Positions 18,066-26,726 of a stretch of DNA of 64,000 nt are shown here, piece by piece. A model generated the notes under the pieces. The model had not been told where the DNA came from and made no database searches. It saw nothing but the letters and a program-made list of their open reading frames with translations. Source of the DNA: Pseudovibrio exalbescens DSM 16456 (GTDB taxonomy: Bacteria > Pseudomonadota > Alphaproteobacteria > Rhizobiales > Stappiaceae); assembly GCF_000422785.1 (NCBI RefSeq), contig NZ_KE383919.1, forward strand, positions 229,704 to 293,703, in the 5' to 3' direction. Every line of letters begins with the position of its first letter. Within the stretch, counting starts at the first letter, position 1. The position numbers and the translations under genes are program-made.

Positions 18066-18404
18066 GTATTTTACTCCAACTGAACCCTAATTGCCCCTTT
18101 GGTCCTGAGGGCATGTCTGCAAGGTACTGGCAGGTTTCTTGCCAAAATCTAAATTTTTACTGGGTTGAATCTACAAGTACAATTTGAAGGTGCCACGCCC
18201 CAGAACGGAGACATATGATGTTAGGCACACATATTTCAACTAATTGAAAAACATAGGTTTTTATCTATTTTGATGCAAACCGGACATGTTTACCCTTGAT
18301 TAACCACGCCTTAAAAACACTGTGTTTTGAATACCCTAACGTTTGATGGAGCGTGCTGGACGTGCGGTGGCGGGGCGACTCGGCGCCCCTTCACCCGCTC
18401 ATTC
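18066..18404. other. Upstream region of the Flp prepilin gene
   Basis: This AT-rich stretch of about 340 bases should hold the prepilin promoter and the end of the small gene or exporter transcript from the right. A GGGGCG/CGCCCC hairpin near 18373-18390 might terminate the latter. I see no gene. Confidence 0.4.
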
Positions 18405-18536
18405 TTAACGGCGCTTGAACAACCAGCGCAGTGCTGCCAGTGCCGCTTTTGATCTGGCCCGTTGTCCTCTGAGCAGTAGTTGGTTCATGGATTGACCATT
18501 GATGCTCGATGGCGATGCAAAGTGATGGACATTCAT
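18405..18536 (-). CDS. Possible small basic protein, unknown
   Basis: A 43-residue frame starts at ATG 18536, with GGAG eight bases before it, and ends with a very basic helix (RSKAALAALRWLFKRR). It lies about 115 bases downstream of the DMT exporter on the same strand. I do not recognise a family; the basic, short, Arg-rich C-terminus recalls small alphaproteobacterial proteins such as DUF1127, but the sequence is not a clear match. A longer frame reaches 18641 without better support. It may be spurious. Confidence 0.35.
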   Translation of the reverse strand: MNVHHFASPSSINGQSMNQLLLRGQRARSKAALAALRWLFKRR

Positions 18537-18650
18537 TGTCTCGTCTCCAGTAAAGACAGGTCCGTTCGTGGGACCATTTCCAGCCAGAGGGACGCGCAGC
18601 ACCCGACCGGCGAACAGCATGGCGCAGACCATCTGCGCCATGAAAAGGGA

Positions 18651-19610
18651 TCACGCAGAAGCCGGCGCCCCCGGCGTTGCCACCGGGATGTCGGTTGTTT
18701 CTTTCTGCTGTTTTAGCGCGCTGGTGCGTTCGGCTGCCTGTTCTGCCCGCAACCGCATGCGTTCGCGGTGAACGGTGTATAGGCCCGAGCCCACCACAAT
18801 GACCATGCCCAGCATGGTGATAGCATCGGGGAAGGTGCCCCACACAAGGACGCCGATGCCGGTAGCCCAAAGCAGACCGGTGTAGCGCATGGGAGCTACC
18901 GCCACGAGTTCACCCAAACGGTTGGACACGATCGCAAAATAGTAAGCACCGATGATGAAGGCGGAAGATCCGAGCACAGGCCACAAATACCATGTGTCCA
19001 CCTGAACCCAGTCTTCGGTGACGCCAAGGCCCAATCCCATGAAGGTTACGGCGCCACATACAACAAAAGTAACACCGAAGGACGGAAGCCCCTTGGGCAT
19101 ACGGCGCGTGACCAGATCGCGGCACGCCATGAAGAACACGGCAGCAATGGCCAGCAAGGCCCAGGCATCAAAACCATCCAGGCCGGGCTGGATGATCAGC
19201 ATAACGCCCACGAAACCGAAAGCGACGGCGCTCCAACGGCGCCAGCCAACCACTTCGCCGTAAACCATGGCTGCTCCGGCCGTCACCATGAGCGGCATCG
19301 CCTGCAGCATGGCCGTGGCGTTGGCCATGGGCATGTGCGTGAGCGCGGTGAGGTACATCATGGACCCGATGACCTCCAGCAGCGCACGCGCCAGCACGAC
19401 CGGATGAAACAGCTGCCACCCTATCTTGAACTGACCAAGATAGAGGCAGAGCCCCCCCATCACCGCCGTCGTGACCAATCCACGCAAGAAGATCACCTGC
19501 CCCAGTGGCATGGTTTGTGCGGTATATTTCAGTGTTGCATCATTGAACATAAAAAACGCGGTGGACAAGAACATTGCCAGCAACGCGCGGCCATTTTCCT
19601 TGGCAAGCAT
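18651..19610 (-). CDS. DMT-superfamily (EamA) transporter
   Basis: This 319-residue inner-membrane protein has about ten predicted helices in two EamA repeats. The first opens with ALLAMFLSTAFFMFNDATLKY and includes FLRGLVTTAVMGGL and the MYLTALTHMPMANATAMLQAMPLM segment typical of this family. The second repeat includes AFIIGAYYFAIVSNRLGELVAVAPMRY. EamA members usually export metabolites such as amino acids, and Hyphomicrobiales carry many paralogues; the substrate is unknown. It starts at ATG 19610 and has a hydrophilic tail after helix ten. Confidence 0.88.
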   Translation of the reverse strand: MLAKENGRALLAMFLSTAFFMFNDATLKYTAQTMPLGQVIFLRGLVTTAVMGGLCLYLGQFKIGWQLFHPVVLARALLEVIGSMMYLTALTHMPMANATAMLQAMPLMVTAGAAMVYGEVVGWRRWSAVAFGFVGVMLIIQPGLDGFDAWALLAIAAVFFMACRDLVTRRMPKGLPSFGVTFVVCGAVTFMGLGLGVTEDWVQVDTWYLWPVLGSSAFIIGAYYFAIVSNRLGELVAVAPMRYTGLLWATGIGVLVWGTFPDAITMLGMVIVVGSGLYTVHRERMRLRAEQAAERTSALKQQKETTDIPVATPGAPASA

Positions 19611-19860
19611 TCCCAGGGCACTCCAAATCTCTGGGCTTCATCCCTGCCGAACAGCAGCTTCATCCGGTTGCTTTCACCCCCCAGACAGCTATCCGACTTT
19701 CGTAGAGTACCGTAACGCGAATTAGCTCCATTTAAGACGTGACAATGTGCCGCCTTAAGGCCATTTTATGTTGAAATATCAGATATTTAGATAGTTTTAC
19801 GCGGTAGTGTTTAAACGTATGAGCGCTGCGCCTATACAAATCTGTCCGTAATAACCGCAA

Positions 19861-19883
19861 GGCGGCCCCTGATCGGGGCCGCC
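19861..19883 (-). terminator. Stem-loop after mrp
   Basis: GGCGGCCCC and GGGGCCGCC form a 9-base stem with a TGATC loop, 22 bases beyond the mrp stop on the minus strand. Only a weak T-run follows. Confidence 0.6.
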
Positions 19884-19905
19884 AGATAGCATGACTGCGA
19901 CAATC

Positions 19906-21105
19906 TTATTCGATGACGATTCTCGGCGCTGGTTTGCTCAAGCCGGCCTCGCCCGTTTCCAGAGAGGTTCGAATATGCTCGGCTATGGTCAGGTACGCCT
20001 GAGCAACTGCGCCTTCGGGATGCGCAATCACCACAGGGCGGCCTTGATCCGATTGAACGCGCAATTCCATGGTCAACGGTATTTCACCCAAGAACGGCAC
20101 CTGAAGTTTCTGGGCCTCTTCCCGCGCGCCGCCATGCCCGAAAATCTCGTGACGACTGCCACAATCCGGGCATATGAAATGGCTCATGTTCTCGATGATC
20201 CCGATGACCGGAATGCTAACCTTTTGGAACATTGCTGTTCCGCGGCGTGCATCCAACAGCGCCAGATCCTGAGGCGTTGAAACAATGACACTCCCCGTCA
20301 AAGGTACCTTTTGAGCCATGGTCAATTGAACATCGCCGGTGCCGGGCGGCATGTCCACCACCAACACATCCAGCTCGCCCCACGCAACCTCTCGCAGCAT
20401 CTGGTTCAATGCAGAGGTCACCATGGGGCCGCGCCAGATCATGGCTGTTTCTTCATCCACGAGGAAACCGATGGACATCAATTTGATGCCATACGCTTCC
20501 ATTGGCTTCATGACGCGACCTTCAAGAACCTCCGGCTTTCCAGAAACACCCATGAGCTTGGGAATGGACGGTCCATAAATGTCCGCGTCAAGCAGCCCTA
20601 CCCGCAATCCCAACTCCGATAGCGCCAGCGCCAGGTTAACGCTTGTGGTGGACTTGCCCACGCCACCTTTGCCCGATGCAACAGCGATGATCTTTGAAAT
20701 GCCGGGTACATCCAACTGAGCGGAACTGCCCGTTTTTCCAGAGGCGGCAGTAGCGGCCGGACCAGAGGGAGCGGATCCGCCACCGGTCAACGGCGGCGTT
20801 GAAGACGATGCCGCAGGTTGGCCGGGAACGCGTTCTGCGGTCAAAGCAGCCATGACCTTTTCCACGCCTGGCAGTACGGACACGACCTTTTCGGCGGCTT
20901 TTCTCATGCCTTCCAGTTTCGGTGCCTGTTCTGCGGGCACCTTGATAGAAAACACCACCCGTCCCTGAAGGATTGAAATGTCACCGACCAAGCCCTTGTC
21001 CACGATATTGCTTTCACCAGACGGGTCTTTCACCTGCTTGAGGACTTCCAGTATTCTATCCTGCGAGAGATCGTCCACTTTCCCGCGTCCTTTCTTCCAA
21101 AACAT
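19906..21105 (-). CDS. Mrp/NBP35 family iron-sulfur carrier ATPase
   Basis: This 399-residue P-loop protein (ApbC/Mrp) delivers [4Fe-4S] clusters to apo-proteins. The N-terminal MIP18/DUF59-like domain (about residues 10-90) contains VKDPSGESNIVDKGLV and KVSVKVPAEQA-type features. A Pro/Ala/Ser-rich linker follows. The ATPase domain has the deviant Walker A KGGVGKSTTSVNLALAL, DADIYGPSIPKLMG, VVDMPPGTGDVQLT and the bridging-cluster CxxC in FICPDCGSRHEIFG. Length and order are normal. Nearby Fe-S and molybdenum genes (fumarase, moaA, mobA) are plausible clients, but that is inference. Confidence 0.94.
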   Translation of the reverse strand: MFWKKGRGKVDDLSQDRILEVLKQVKDPSGESNIVDKGLVGDISILQGRVVFSIKVPAEQAPKLEGMRKAAEKVVSVLPGVEKVMAALTAERVPGQPAASSSTPPLTGGGSAPSGPAATAASGKTGSSAQLDVPGISKIIAVASGKGGVGKSTTSVNLALALSELGLRVGLLDADIYGPSIPKLMGVSGKPEVLEGRVMKPMEAYGIKLMSIGFLVDEETAMIWRGPMVTSALNQMLREVAWGELDVLVVDMPPGTGDVQLTMAQKVPLTGSVIVSTPQDLALLDARRGTAMFQKVSIPVIGIIENMSHFICPDCGSRHEIFGHGGAREEAQKLQVPFLGEIPLTMELRVQSDQGRPVVIAHPEGAVAQAYLTIAEHIRTSLETGEAGLSKPAPRIVIE

Positions 21106-21420
21106 GCCCCGCGTCCTTTGCCTTTAAAGAGCCTTGTGCCCGTTTTTGCGCCGTGATGGCTGTTTGATCCTATGCCCCGTGATGTAGGCCCCCAGCAGGC
21201 AGATGTCACGGGGAGAGTTGTGGAGAGTTTTGCAGAGCTGCGCTTTGAAGTACCTGTGTTTGTCCCCAGCTGTCCATAACAACTCAGAACAACTATCCAT
21301 TCAGAAATAAGTATCTGAAGTAATTTGGAACTCTACGCGCAAATGATAGAAAATAATTCATCCTATTAGCAAATTGGAAACCGTACCGCTCTACTGTCAA
21401 AACAGGTTCAGGAGGAGCAT
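21106..21420. other. Divergent intergenic region, mrp / BLUF gene
   Basis: This region of about 315 bases lies between divergent genes and should hold both promoters. The half nearer the BLUF gene (21290-21390) is AT-rich. No gene, strong repeat or known regulatory motif was recognised. Confidence 0.4.
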
Positions 21421-21876
21421 ATGGCGGTATCCCAACTCTGTTATCGAAGCCGAATTCACTGGCCCGCACTCAAGCATGATCTTGAGGCGGAGATGGACCT
21501 CACGTTAACCCGCATTCGCCGCATCAATTCACGGGTTGGCGTTACTGGTGCACTCATCCTGACCGATACGCACATTTTCCAGCTTCTGGAAGGCCCCTGG
21601 ACTGCGGTCAAGCACACGTTCGAGTGTGTCTTGCAGGACCGACGCCACAGCCACCTGACAGTTGTGCATAACAGCGCCCATGATCATCAGCTTTTTTGTG
21701 GCGCCTGGATGCAATTTTTTGACCTGCGAAAGGATGAAATTCGTCCGTCGCAGTTGACACACCATCTGGCCGGAGCTGAAGAACGTCTCCACCGTGATGA
21801 AATCATGGATCTTTTCTACCTTCTCTCCCTAACACTATCAGAAGGCCGCATCACGCAACGCGTTTCATTGATGTAA
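21421..21876 (+). CDS. BLUF-domain blue-light photoreceptor
   Basis: This 151-residue protein is essentially one BLUF domain plus a short helical cap, like PixD or BlrB. The flavin-binding signature is intact: Tyr8 in LCYRS, Asn36 in RRINSRVGVTG and Gln54 in HIFQLLEGP, which by alignment with PixD are the Tyr, Asn and Gln that switch hydrogen bonding around FAD on illumination. Other family blocks are VLQDRRHSHLTV and GAWMQFFDLR. There is no linked output domain, so it must signal through a partner. It starts at ATG 21421 with AGGAGGAG directly upstream, a very strong ribosome site. It stands alone between mrp and mobA, and no photosynthesis gene is near. Confidence 0.93.
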   Translation: MAVSQLCYRSRIHWPALKHDLEAEMDLTLTRIRRINSRVGVTGALILTDTHIFQLLEGPWTAVKHTFECVLQDRRHSHLTVVHNSAHDHQLFCGAWMQFFDLRKDEIRPSQLTHHLAGAEERLHRDEIMDLFYLLSLTLSEGRITQRVSLM

Positions 21877-21903
21877 GAGACGTAACAAACAAGAAATAAC
21901 GTG

Positions 21904-21931
21904 TTGCGCATCACAGTGCGGCCTTTTTTTA
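21904..21931 (+). terminator. Possible terminator after the BLUF gene
   Basis: A weak GC hairpin (around TTGCGCA and TGCGGCC) is followed by seven T residues. The stem is short and imperfect. Confidence 0.45.
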
Positions 21932-22086
21932 CACGCATATGTTGAAAAGGCCTCGGGTTTACCTTGATGGTCGGCATGCGTTAATATTTTTCAATCATAG
22001 TGCGACTTAGCAATGACCTGCGAAACGATGTGGCCCCTGATGCAAGCGACAAACCGACCCCAGCGGCCCTTGAGGGGACAGGGAAC

Positions 22087-22752
22087 ATGACCGTGACCCA
22101 ACCGCGGACGCAACGCATCGTTGGCTGCATTCTGTGTGGCGGGCAATCGCGCCGGATGGGAGGACAAGACAAATCCCTTTTGCAGTTGAACGGCCGATCG
22201 TTGATTGAAATTGCATTTGATCGGCTCCGCCCTCAGGTGAAAAGCGTTGTCGTCAGCGTTAACAATCCCAGTTCCTCCCACGAAGCGCTCGGGGCCCCGT
22301 TGATCCGCGATAGTTTGCCTGGCCACCTAGGACCGATGGCTGGCGTGCTCTCTGCCATGGAGTGGGCCAAAACGCATGAGCCGGATGCCAAGTGGGTACT
22401 GAGCATAGCAGCTGACACACCTTTTTTCCCGCTGGACCTTGCGGAAAAGCTTGCAGAGCCTGCAGGTAGCATCGTGCCGCTGATTACCGTTGCGAAGTCC
22501 CGCAAGGAAGTACATCCCACCTTTGCGTTGTGGCCGGTCTATCTCGCCGATGATGTACGGACCTATCTGCTGACTGGCGGCCGGAGCGTGAAAGGGTTCA
22601 TGCGAGATCGGACGCCTCCAGTCATCTCGTTTGGTGGCCCGATGGTAGACGGCATCGAACTCGATCCATTCTTCAACATCAACACGCCGCAAGATCTTCG
22701 TGTGGCCGAGATTGCAGACTCCAGTCTCATCGAAGAAATCTCGTTCGGGTAG
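22087..22752 (+). CDS. mobA: Molybdenum cofactor guanylyltransferase MobA
   Basis: This 221-residue enzyme attaches GMP from GTP to molybdopterin, making the MGD cofactor of DMSO-reductase-type enzymes. The nucleotidyltransferase start VGCILCGGQSRRMGGQDKSLL carries the GG-x-SRRMG-x-DK motif, DTPFFPLD is the metal-binding region, and NINTPQDL is the family's late motif. ATG 22087 has an AGGGAA ribosome site; the frame extends to 22000 without family similarity. With moaA 4 kb away, the region contributes to molybdenum cofactor supply. Confidence 0.93.
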   Translation: MTVTQPRTQRIVGCILCGGQSRRMGGQDKSLLQLNGRSLIEIAFDRLRPQVKSVVVSVNNPSSSHEALGAPLIRDSLPGHLGPMAGVLSAMEWAKTHEPDAKWVLSIAADTPFFPLDLAEKLAEPAGSIVPLITVAKSRKEVHPTFALWPVYLADDVRTYLLTGGRSVKGFMRDRTPPVISFGGPMVDGIELDPFFNINTPQDLRVAEIADSSLIEEISFG

Positions 22753-23151
22753 CCCCCCTTTCTTCGCTAGCCACCAAACCGCGAAGCCTCAGAGCCAGGC
22801 ACATCTCCGCTCCACCCAGCAAAGCCATCTGTCACAGTATTCAGTAAGATTTCATGAGTGTCTTGATGTGCAGCCAAGCGTATCTTGGCCATGGCGCTTG
22901 CGGTTTGACACGAGATTCGCAGCTCTCCTTAAGTCAATTCATTCAACACGACCCAACCCCGCGCGATATTTTCCCCAATTCCGGCAATTTGCCGGAAATA
23001 TAAGCACAGCAACTATCCATTTGACGAATGTTTACGCGGCTCAACCGTCAATAAGCTTGATTGGCAGGCCGAATTGATGTGAACTGGTAATCGGGTAACG
23101 AGGGGAGCAACTCCACACGAACCCTCAACGATAAACATCAGGGGAATAAAG
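22753..23151. other. Intergenic region before the amino-acid ABC operon
   Basis: This 399-base leader contains a 19-base palindrome (22979-22997, listed separately) and otherwise no recognisable gene. It probably holds the promoter of the downstream binding-protein gene, near 22990-23100. Confidence 0.45.
22979..22997. promoter_or_regulatory. 19-base palindrome, candidate operator
   Basis: TTCCGGCAA-T-TTGCCGGAA is a perfect inverted repeat, 155 bases before the amino-acid binding-protein gene. No T-run follows, so it is more like a protein-binding site than a terminator. The regulator is unknown. Confidence 0.55.
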
Positions 23152-23928
23152 ATGCGTTTTTTGCGTTTTGCTGCCGTAGCGGCTCTGGCCGTCGCGACCA
23201 TCGGAGGAGCACATGCCAAGGAATGGACCAAGGTGCGTATGGGTACCGAGGGAGCCTATCCTCCATTCAACTATACGACCGCCGATGGCAAACTGGTCGG
23301 GTTTGACATCGAGATCGGCAACGCACTTTGCGAAGAGTTGAAGATTGAGTGTGAATGGGTGACTCAGGATTGGGACGGCATCATTCCCGGTCTGGTCGCT
23401 GGCAAATACGACACCATTCTTGCATCCATGTCGATCACGCCCGAGCGTCAAGAGCAGATCAGCTTCTCTGAAAAGTACTACAACACCCCTCCAGCCATCG
23501 CCGTGCCGAAGGATTCCGAGCTGACCGGCATCACAATGGAAGACTTGAAGGACATCTCGATTGGTGCTCAGTCATCCACAACCCACTCGGTATATGCAGA
23601 AGAGTTCTTTACAGAGTCGGACGTTAGGCTCTATCCGACTGCTGAAGAGTACAAGCTTGACCTGGAAAGCGGTCGTGTTGATGCGGTCGTGGACGACGTG
23701 ATGGTGCTGTCGCAGTGGATTGAATCTGAAGAAGGTTCTTGCTGTAAGATCCTTGGCACCCTAAAGTCCGTCCCACGGATCCATGGGGAAGGTGCCGGCA
23801 TTGGTGTTCGCAAGGGCGATGAAGACTTGGCCGCCATGTTCTCCGAAGCAATCAAAGCTATCCGCGCGAACGGCAAGTACAAAGAAATCAACGATAAGTA
23901 TTTCAACTTCGACGTTTACGGCGACTAA
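23152..23928 (+). CDS. Polar amino-acid ABC transporter, periplasmic binding protein
   Basis: This 258-residue family 3 binding protein (HisJ/ArgT/LAO type) has signal peptide FLRFAAVAALAVATIGGAHA, cleaved near residue 22. Ligand-site blocks include EGAYPPFNYTTADGKLVGFDIEIGNALCEE, in which the FDIEI segment is diagnostic, and SITPERQEQISFSEKYY. A late block is GVRKGDEDLAAMFSEAI. An internal Cys pair (GSCCKILG) is unusual for the family. A Shine-Dalgarno AGGGGA sits before ATG 23152. Two permease genes follow, but no ATPase gene. Basic amino acids or opines are likely ligands. Confidence 0.9.
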   Translation: MRFLRFAAVAALAVATIGGAHAKEWTKVRMGTEGAYPPFNYTTADGKLVGFDIEIGNALCEELKIECEWVTQDWDGIIPGLVAGKYDTILASMSITPERQEQISFSEKYYNTPPAIAVPKDSELTGITMEDLKDISIGAQSSTTHSVYAEEFFTESDVRLYPTAEEYKLDLESGRVDAVVDDVMVLSQWIESEEGSCCKILGTLKSVPRIHGEGAGIGVRKGDEDLAAMFSEAIKAIRANGKYKEINDKYFNFDVYGD

Positions 23929-23955
23929 GCCCGCGCGAATACAGCCGAGTTGATG

Positions 23956-23982
23956 AGCGGCGGGGACCCGATCCCCGCCGCT
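23956..23982 (+). terminator. GC hairpin between binding-protein and permease genes
   Basis: AGCGGCGGGGA and TCCCCGCCGCT form a perfect 11-base stem with a CCCGA loop. No T-run follows, so it more likely stabilises the upstream message or partly attenuates transcription. Confidence 0.7.
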
Positions 23983-24013
23983 TGGCTTAGGTGCAAGAAG
24001 GACACCTTAAGAA

Positions 24014-24724
24014 ATGAACGAAATACTGGTGATGCTCTCGTTCGGTCCTGATGGTTGGGGGGATCAGATTGCGACGGGAGTTGTTCTCACTGTGACACTG
24101 GCGCTCGCCAGCTTGCCTTTGGGCCTTGTTATCGGCCTGATCCTCGCGCTCGCAAAAAAATCCAGCGAACCTTCCTTGCGAGCAGCAGCCGACGTTTACA
24201 CGACGTTGTTCCGCGGATTGCCTGAGCTGCTCACATTGTTCCTTGTTTATTACGGCGGCCAAATCCTGATCCAACAGGTATTGAGCATGGTCGGCATCGT
24301 CCACTTCGAAGTCAGCGCGTTCGTCGCGGGCATGGTGGCGTTGTCGCTGGTATTCTCGTCTTACGCCTCTGAAGCCTTTTTGTCTGCGTTTCGCGGCATC
24401 TCGCAGGGCCAATATGAAGGCGCTCATGCGTTGGGCCTGTCGCGCTTTCAAACACTGCGCCTGATCATTCTGCCGCAATTGATCCGCCTGTCGCTGCCCG
24501 CCTTGGGAAACCTCTGGCTGATTTTGCTAAAAGACACCTCCCTCGTTTCCATTATCGGCATGAACGACATCATTCGGTATTCAAACATGGCGGCGCGTAC
24601 AACCAAGGAGCCGTTCCTGTTCTTTTCGCTCGCCTGCCTGATCTATCTGGTGCTCGCCGTCATTTCCTCCTTTGGTATCTCCAGCCTTGAGAAATGGACC
24701 AAGAAGGGAGACGCGCAGAAATGA
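24014..24724 (+). CDS. Amino-acid ABC transporter permease, HisQ type
   Basis: This 236-residue inner-membrane subunit has about five helices. The first is IATGVVLTVTLALASLPLGLVIGLILAL. VYTTLFRGLPELLTLFLVYY and the EAA loop, around AHALGLSRFQTLRLIILPQ, mark it as a HAAT-family permease that contacts an ATPase. The stop codon overlaps the start of the next gene (ATGA), so translation is coupled. It lies 85 bases after the binding-protein gene, behind a stable hairpin. Confidence 0.92.
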   Translation: MNEILVMLSFGPDGWGDQIATGVVLTVTLALASLPLGLVIGLILALAKKSSEPSLRAAADVYTTLFRGLPELLTLFLVYYGGQILIQQVLSMVGIVHFEVSAFVAGMVALSLVFSSYASEAFLSAFRGISQGQYEGAHALGLSRFQTLRLIILPQLIRLSLPALGNLWLILLKDTSLVSIIGMNDIIRYSNMAARTTKEPFLFFSLACLIYLVLAVISSFGISSLEKWTKKGDAQK

Positions 24725-25638
24725 CCAACAGCACGGCTGAAACGACCGCGTCCGCCCCTTCCGAAGTGACAATTGAAAAGCCGGCGCCACCAAAGCGTCG
24801 CTGGACGAAGAGCCGGATTGTAGGCCACCTTCTGATGGCACTGTGGTGTGCGGCGGGGTTCGGCATCATCTACTTCCTGATGGTGCGCAACAACGTTTCC
24901 TTCAATCTGAATTATTCCGACAGCTTCCCCTGGATCACCTCGGTAGATCTGTCTGCAGAGCCACGCTTTCTTGAACGGTATGGTATGAAGCTGATTGATG
25001 GCTTCATTATCACCTTGAAACTGGTTGGTCTGTCGCTGCTGATCGGCGCGCTGATGTCGCTGCCCCTCACGGCGATGCGCATGTCCAAGATCAAAGTGTT
25101 CTCTGCCATTTCCTATGCCTATGTCTACTTCTTCCGTGGCACGCCCATGTTGGCGCAGGTATTCCTGATCTATTATGGTGCGGGCTCATTTACCGACGAA
25201 CTGCGCGACATCGGTCTTTGGTGGTTCTTCCGAGATGCATGGAACTGCGCGGTCTTGGCATTCACCTTCAACACCTCCGCCTATCAAACAGAGATCTTGC
25301 GAGGCTCGATCGAAAACGTGCCCAAAGGGCAATGGGAAGCGGCAGATGCGGTTGGCTTGCCGCGCTGGTTGATTTTCTGGAAGATCATTCTACCGCAGGC
25401 TCTTATTGTATCCCTGCGTCCTTACGGCAATGAAATCATCCTGATGATCAAAGGGTCGGCGATTGTTTCCATCATCACCATTCTTGACCTGATGGGCGAA
25501 ACCCGGCGCGCTTTTTCTCGAACCTACGACTTTCAAGCATATGTCTGGGCCGCCATCATGTACCTTGTCATGGTGGAAACGCTGCGCCGGATCTGGAACC
25601 GGTTGGAAAACCGCCTGACGCGCCACCTCAAACGCTGA
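24721..25638 (+). CDS. Amino-acid ABC transporter permease, HisM type
   Basis: This 305-residue second permease carries a longer, Pro/Lys-rich N-terminus before its first helix (HLLMALWCAAGFGIIYFLMV), a feature of opine/octopine and histidine HisM homologues. The family block YVYFFRGTPMLAQVFLIYYG is followed by the EAA loop ADAVGLPRWLIFWKIILPQ. ATG 24721 overlaps the previous stop and has AAGGGAG upstream; an in-frame ATG at 24694 lies inside the previous gene and is less likely. A terminator follows at 25667, so the operon ends without an ATPase. Confidence 0.92.
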   Translation: MTNSTAETTASAPSEVTIEKPAPPKRRWTKSRIVGHLLMALWCAAGFGIIYFLMVRNNVSFNLNYSDSFPWITSVDLSAEPRFLERYGMKLIDGFIITLKLVGLSLLIGALMSLPLTAMRMSKIKVFSAISYAYVYFFRGTPMLAQVFLIYYGAGSFTDELRDIGLWWFFRDAWNCAVLAFTFNTSAYQTEILRGSIENVPKGQWEAADAVGLPRWLIFWKIILPQALIVSLRPYGNEIILMIKGSAIVSIITILDLMGETRRAFSRTYDFQAYVWAAIMYLVMVETLRRIWNRLENRLTRHLKR

Positions 25639-25666
25639 CAGGCTACTTGATAGACACACATCGCTT

Positions 25667-25701
25667 GCCCTCGCATCCATTGGTGCGAGGGCTTTCTTTT
25701 T
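25667..25701 (+). terminator. Terminator after the amino-acid permease operon
   Basis: GCCCTCGCA and TGCGAGGGC pair over 9 bases and are followed by TTTCTTTTT. Confidence 0.88.
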
Positions 25702-25797
25702 CGCGCTCGGTCATACATCGAATTGCCATTTGCGCCTCATCTGATCACCGCTACTATCAGACGCAGACTCACGAGAACCATAACTACAGAGGGTGAA

Positions 25798-26676
25798 ATG
25801 GCGAAAGTGGCATTCATAGGCCTTGGGGTAATGGGATATCCCATGGCCGGACATCTGCGCGTAAAAGGCCAGCATGAGGTAACAGTTTACAACCGGACCA
25901 CCACAAAAGCGGAAAAGTGGGCCGAGCACTATTCTGGCTCATTCCGCCAAACGCCGCGCGAAGCGGCTGAAGGGTGCGATGTTGTTTTTTGCTGTGTTGG
26001 AAACGACGATGATCTGAGAGCTGTTACCACCGGGCCGGATGGGGCGTTTCACGGCATGAAAAAATCCGCCGTGTTCGTTGATCATACAACCGCTTCGTCA
26101 GAGGTCGCTCAGGAACTGGCTGCAGTGGCCAAGGAAAGCGGTTTCAGTTTTCTGGACGCCCCGGTCTCTGGCGGGCAAGCTGGTGCGGAAAACGGCGTTC
26201 TGACGATCATGGTGGGCGGAGATGAGGAAGCCTACGATACGGCCAAGCCGATTATGGACTGTTATGGCAAAAAGATCGGATTGATGGGACCATCTGGCGC
26301 TGGACAGCAAACCAAGATGGTGAACCAGATCTGCATTGCCGGGCTCTTGCAGGGCCTTTCAGAAGGTATCCACTTTGCCGAAAAGGCTGGCCTTGATCTT
26401 GAGAAGGTCATTGGTGCCATTTCGGGCGGCGCTGCCCAATCGTGGCAGATGGAAAACCGCTGGGAAACGATGCGCGATGGGCATTACGAGCATGGATTTG
26501 CCGTCGACTGGATGCGCAAGGATCTGAACATATGCCTGAAAACCGCCGGCGAGATCGGCGCACGCTTGCCGGTTACGGCGTTGGTTGATCAGTTCTATGC
26601 TGAAGTGCAGGCCATGGGCGGGGGGCGCTGGGACACTTCCAGCCTGCTGGCCCGTATGAAAAAGGCCGACAACTGA
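25798..26676 (+). CDS. NAD(P)-dependent beta-hydroxyacid dehydrogenase (3-hydroxyisobutyrate dehydrogenase family)
   Basis: This 292-residue enzyme oxidises a beta-hydroxy acid or reduces a semialdehyde. The Rossmann start is FIGLGVMGYPMAGHL. The substrate motif DAPVSGGQAGAENGVLTIMVGG is intact, as is the catalytic Lys in GAGQQTKMVNQICIAGL. The C-terminal helical domain includes KDLNICLKTA. Valine breakdown would fit, since mmsA occurs 20 kb away, but glyoxylate/succinic semialdehyde or tartronate semialdehyde reductase activity cannot be excluded. ATG 25798 has GAGGGTG upstream; an earlier in-frame start at 25723 adds residues without homology. Confidence 0.88.
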   Translation: MAKVAFIGLGVMGYPMAGHLRVKGQHEVTVYNRTTTKAEKWAEHYSGSFRQTPREAAEGCDVVFCCVGNDDDLRAVTTGPDGAFHGMKKSAVFVDHTTASSEVAQELAAVAKESGFSFLDAPVSGGQAGAENGVLTIMVGGDEEAYDTAKPIMDCYGKKIGLMGPSGAGQQTKMVNQICIAGLLQGLSEGIHFAEKAGLDLEKVIGAISGGAAQSWQMENRWETMRDGHYEHGFAVDWMRKDLNICLKTAGEIGARLPVTALVDQFYAEVQAMGGGRWDTSSLLARMKKADN

Positions 26677-26691
26677 TCATCCTTCACAGAT

Positions 26692-26714
26692 AGCCGGATC
26701 CATGGGGTCCGGCT
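26692..26714. terminator. Hairpin between convergent dehydrogenase and lrp genes
   Basis: AGCCGGATCC pairs with GGGTCCGGCT (one G-U pair) around ATG. It is likely shared by the two convergent genes, but T-runs are weak. Confidence 0.55.
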
Positions 26715-26726
26715 TCTCAATTGCCA

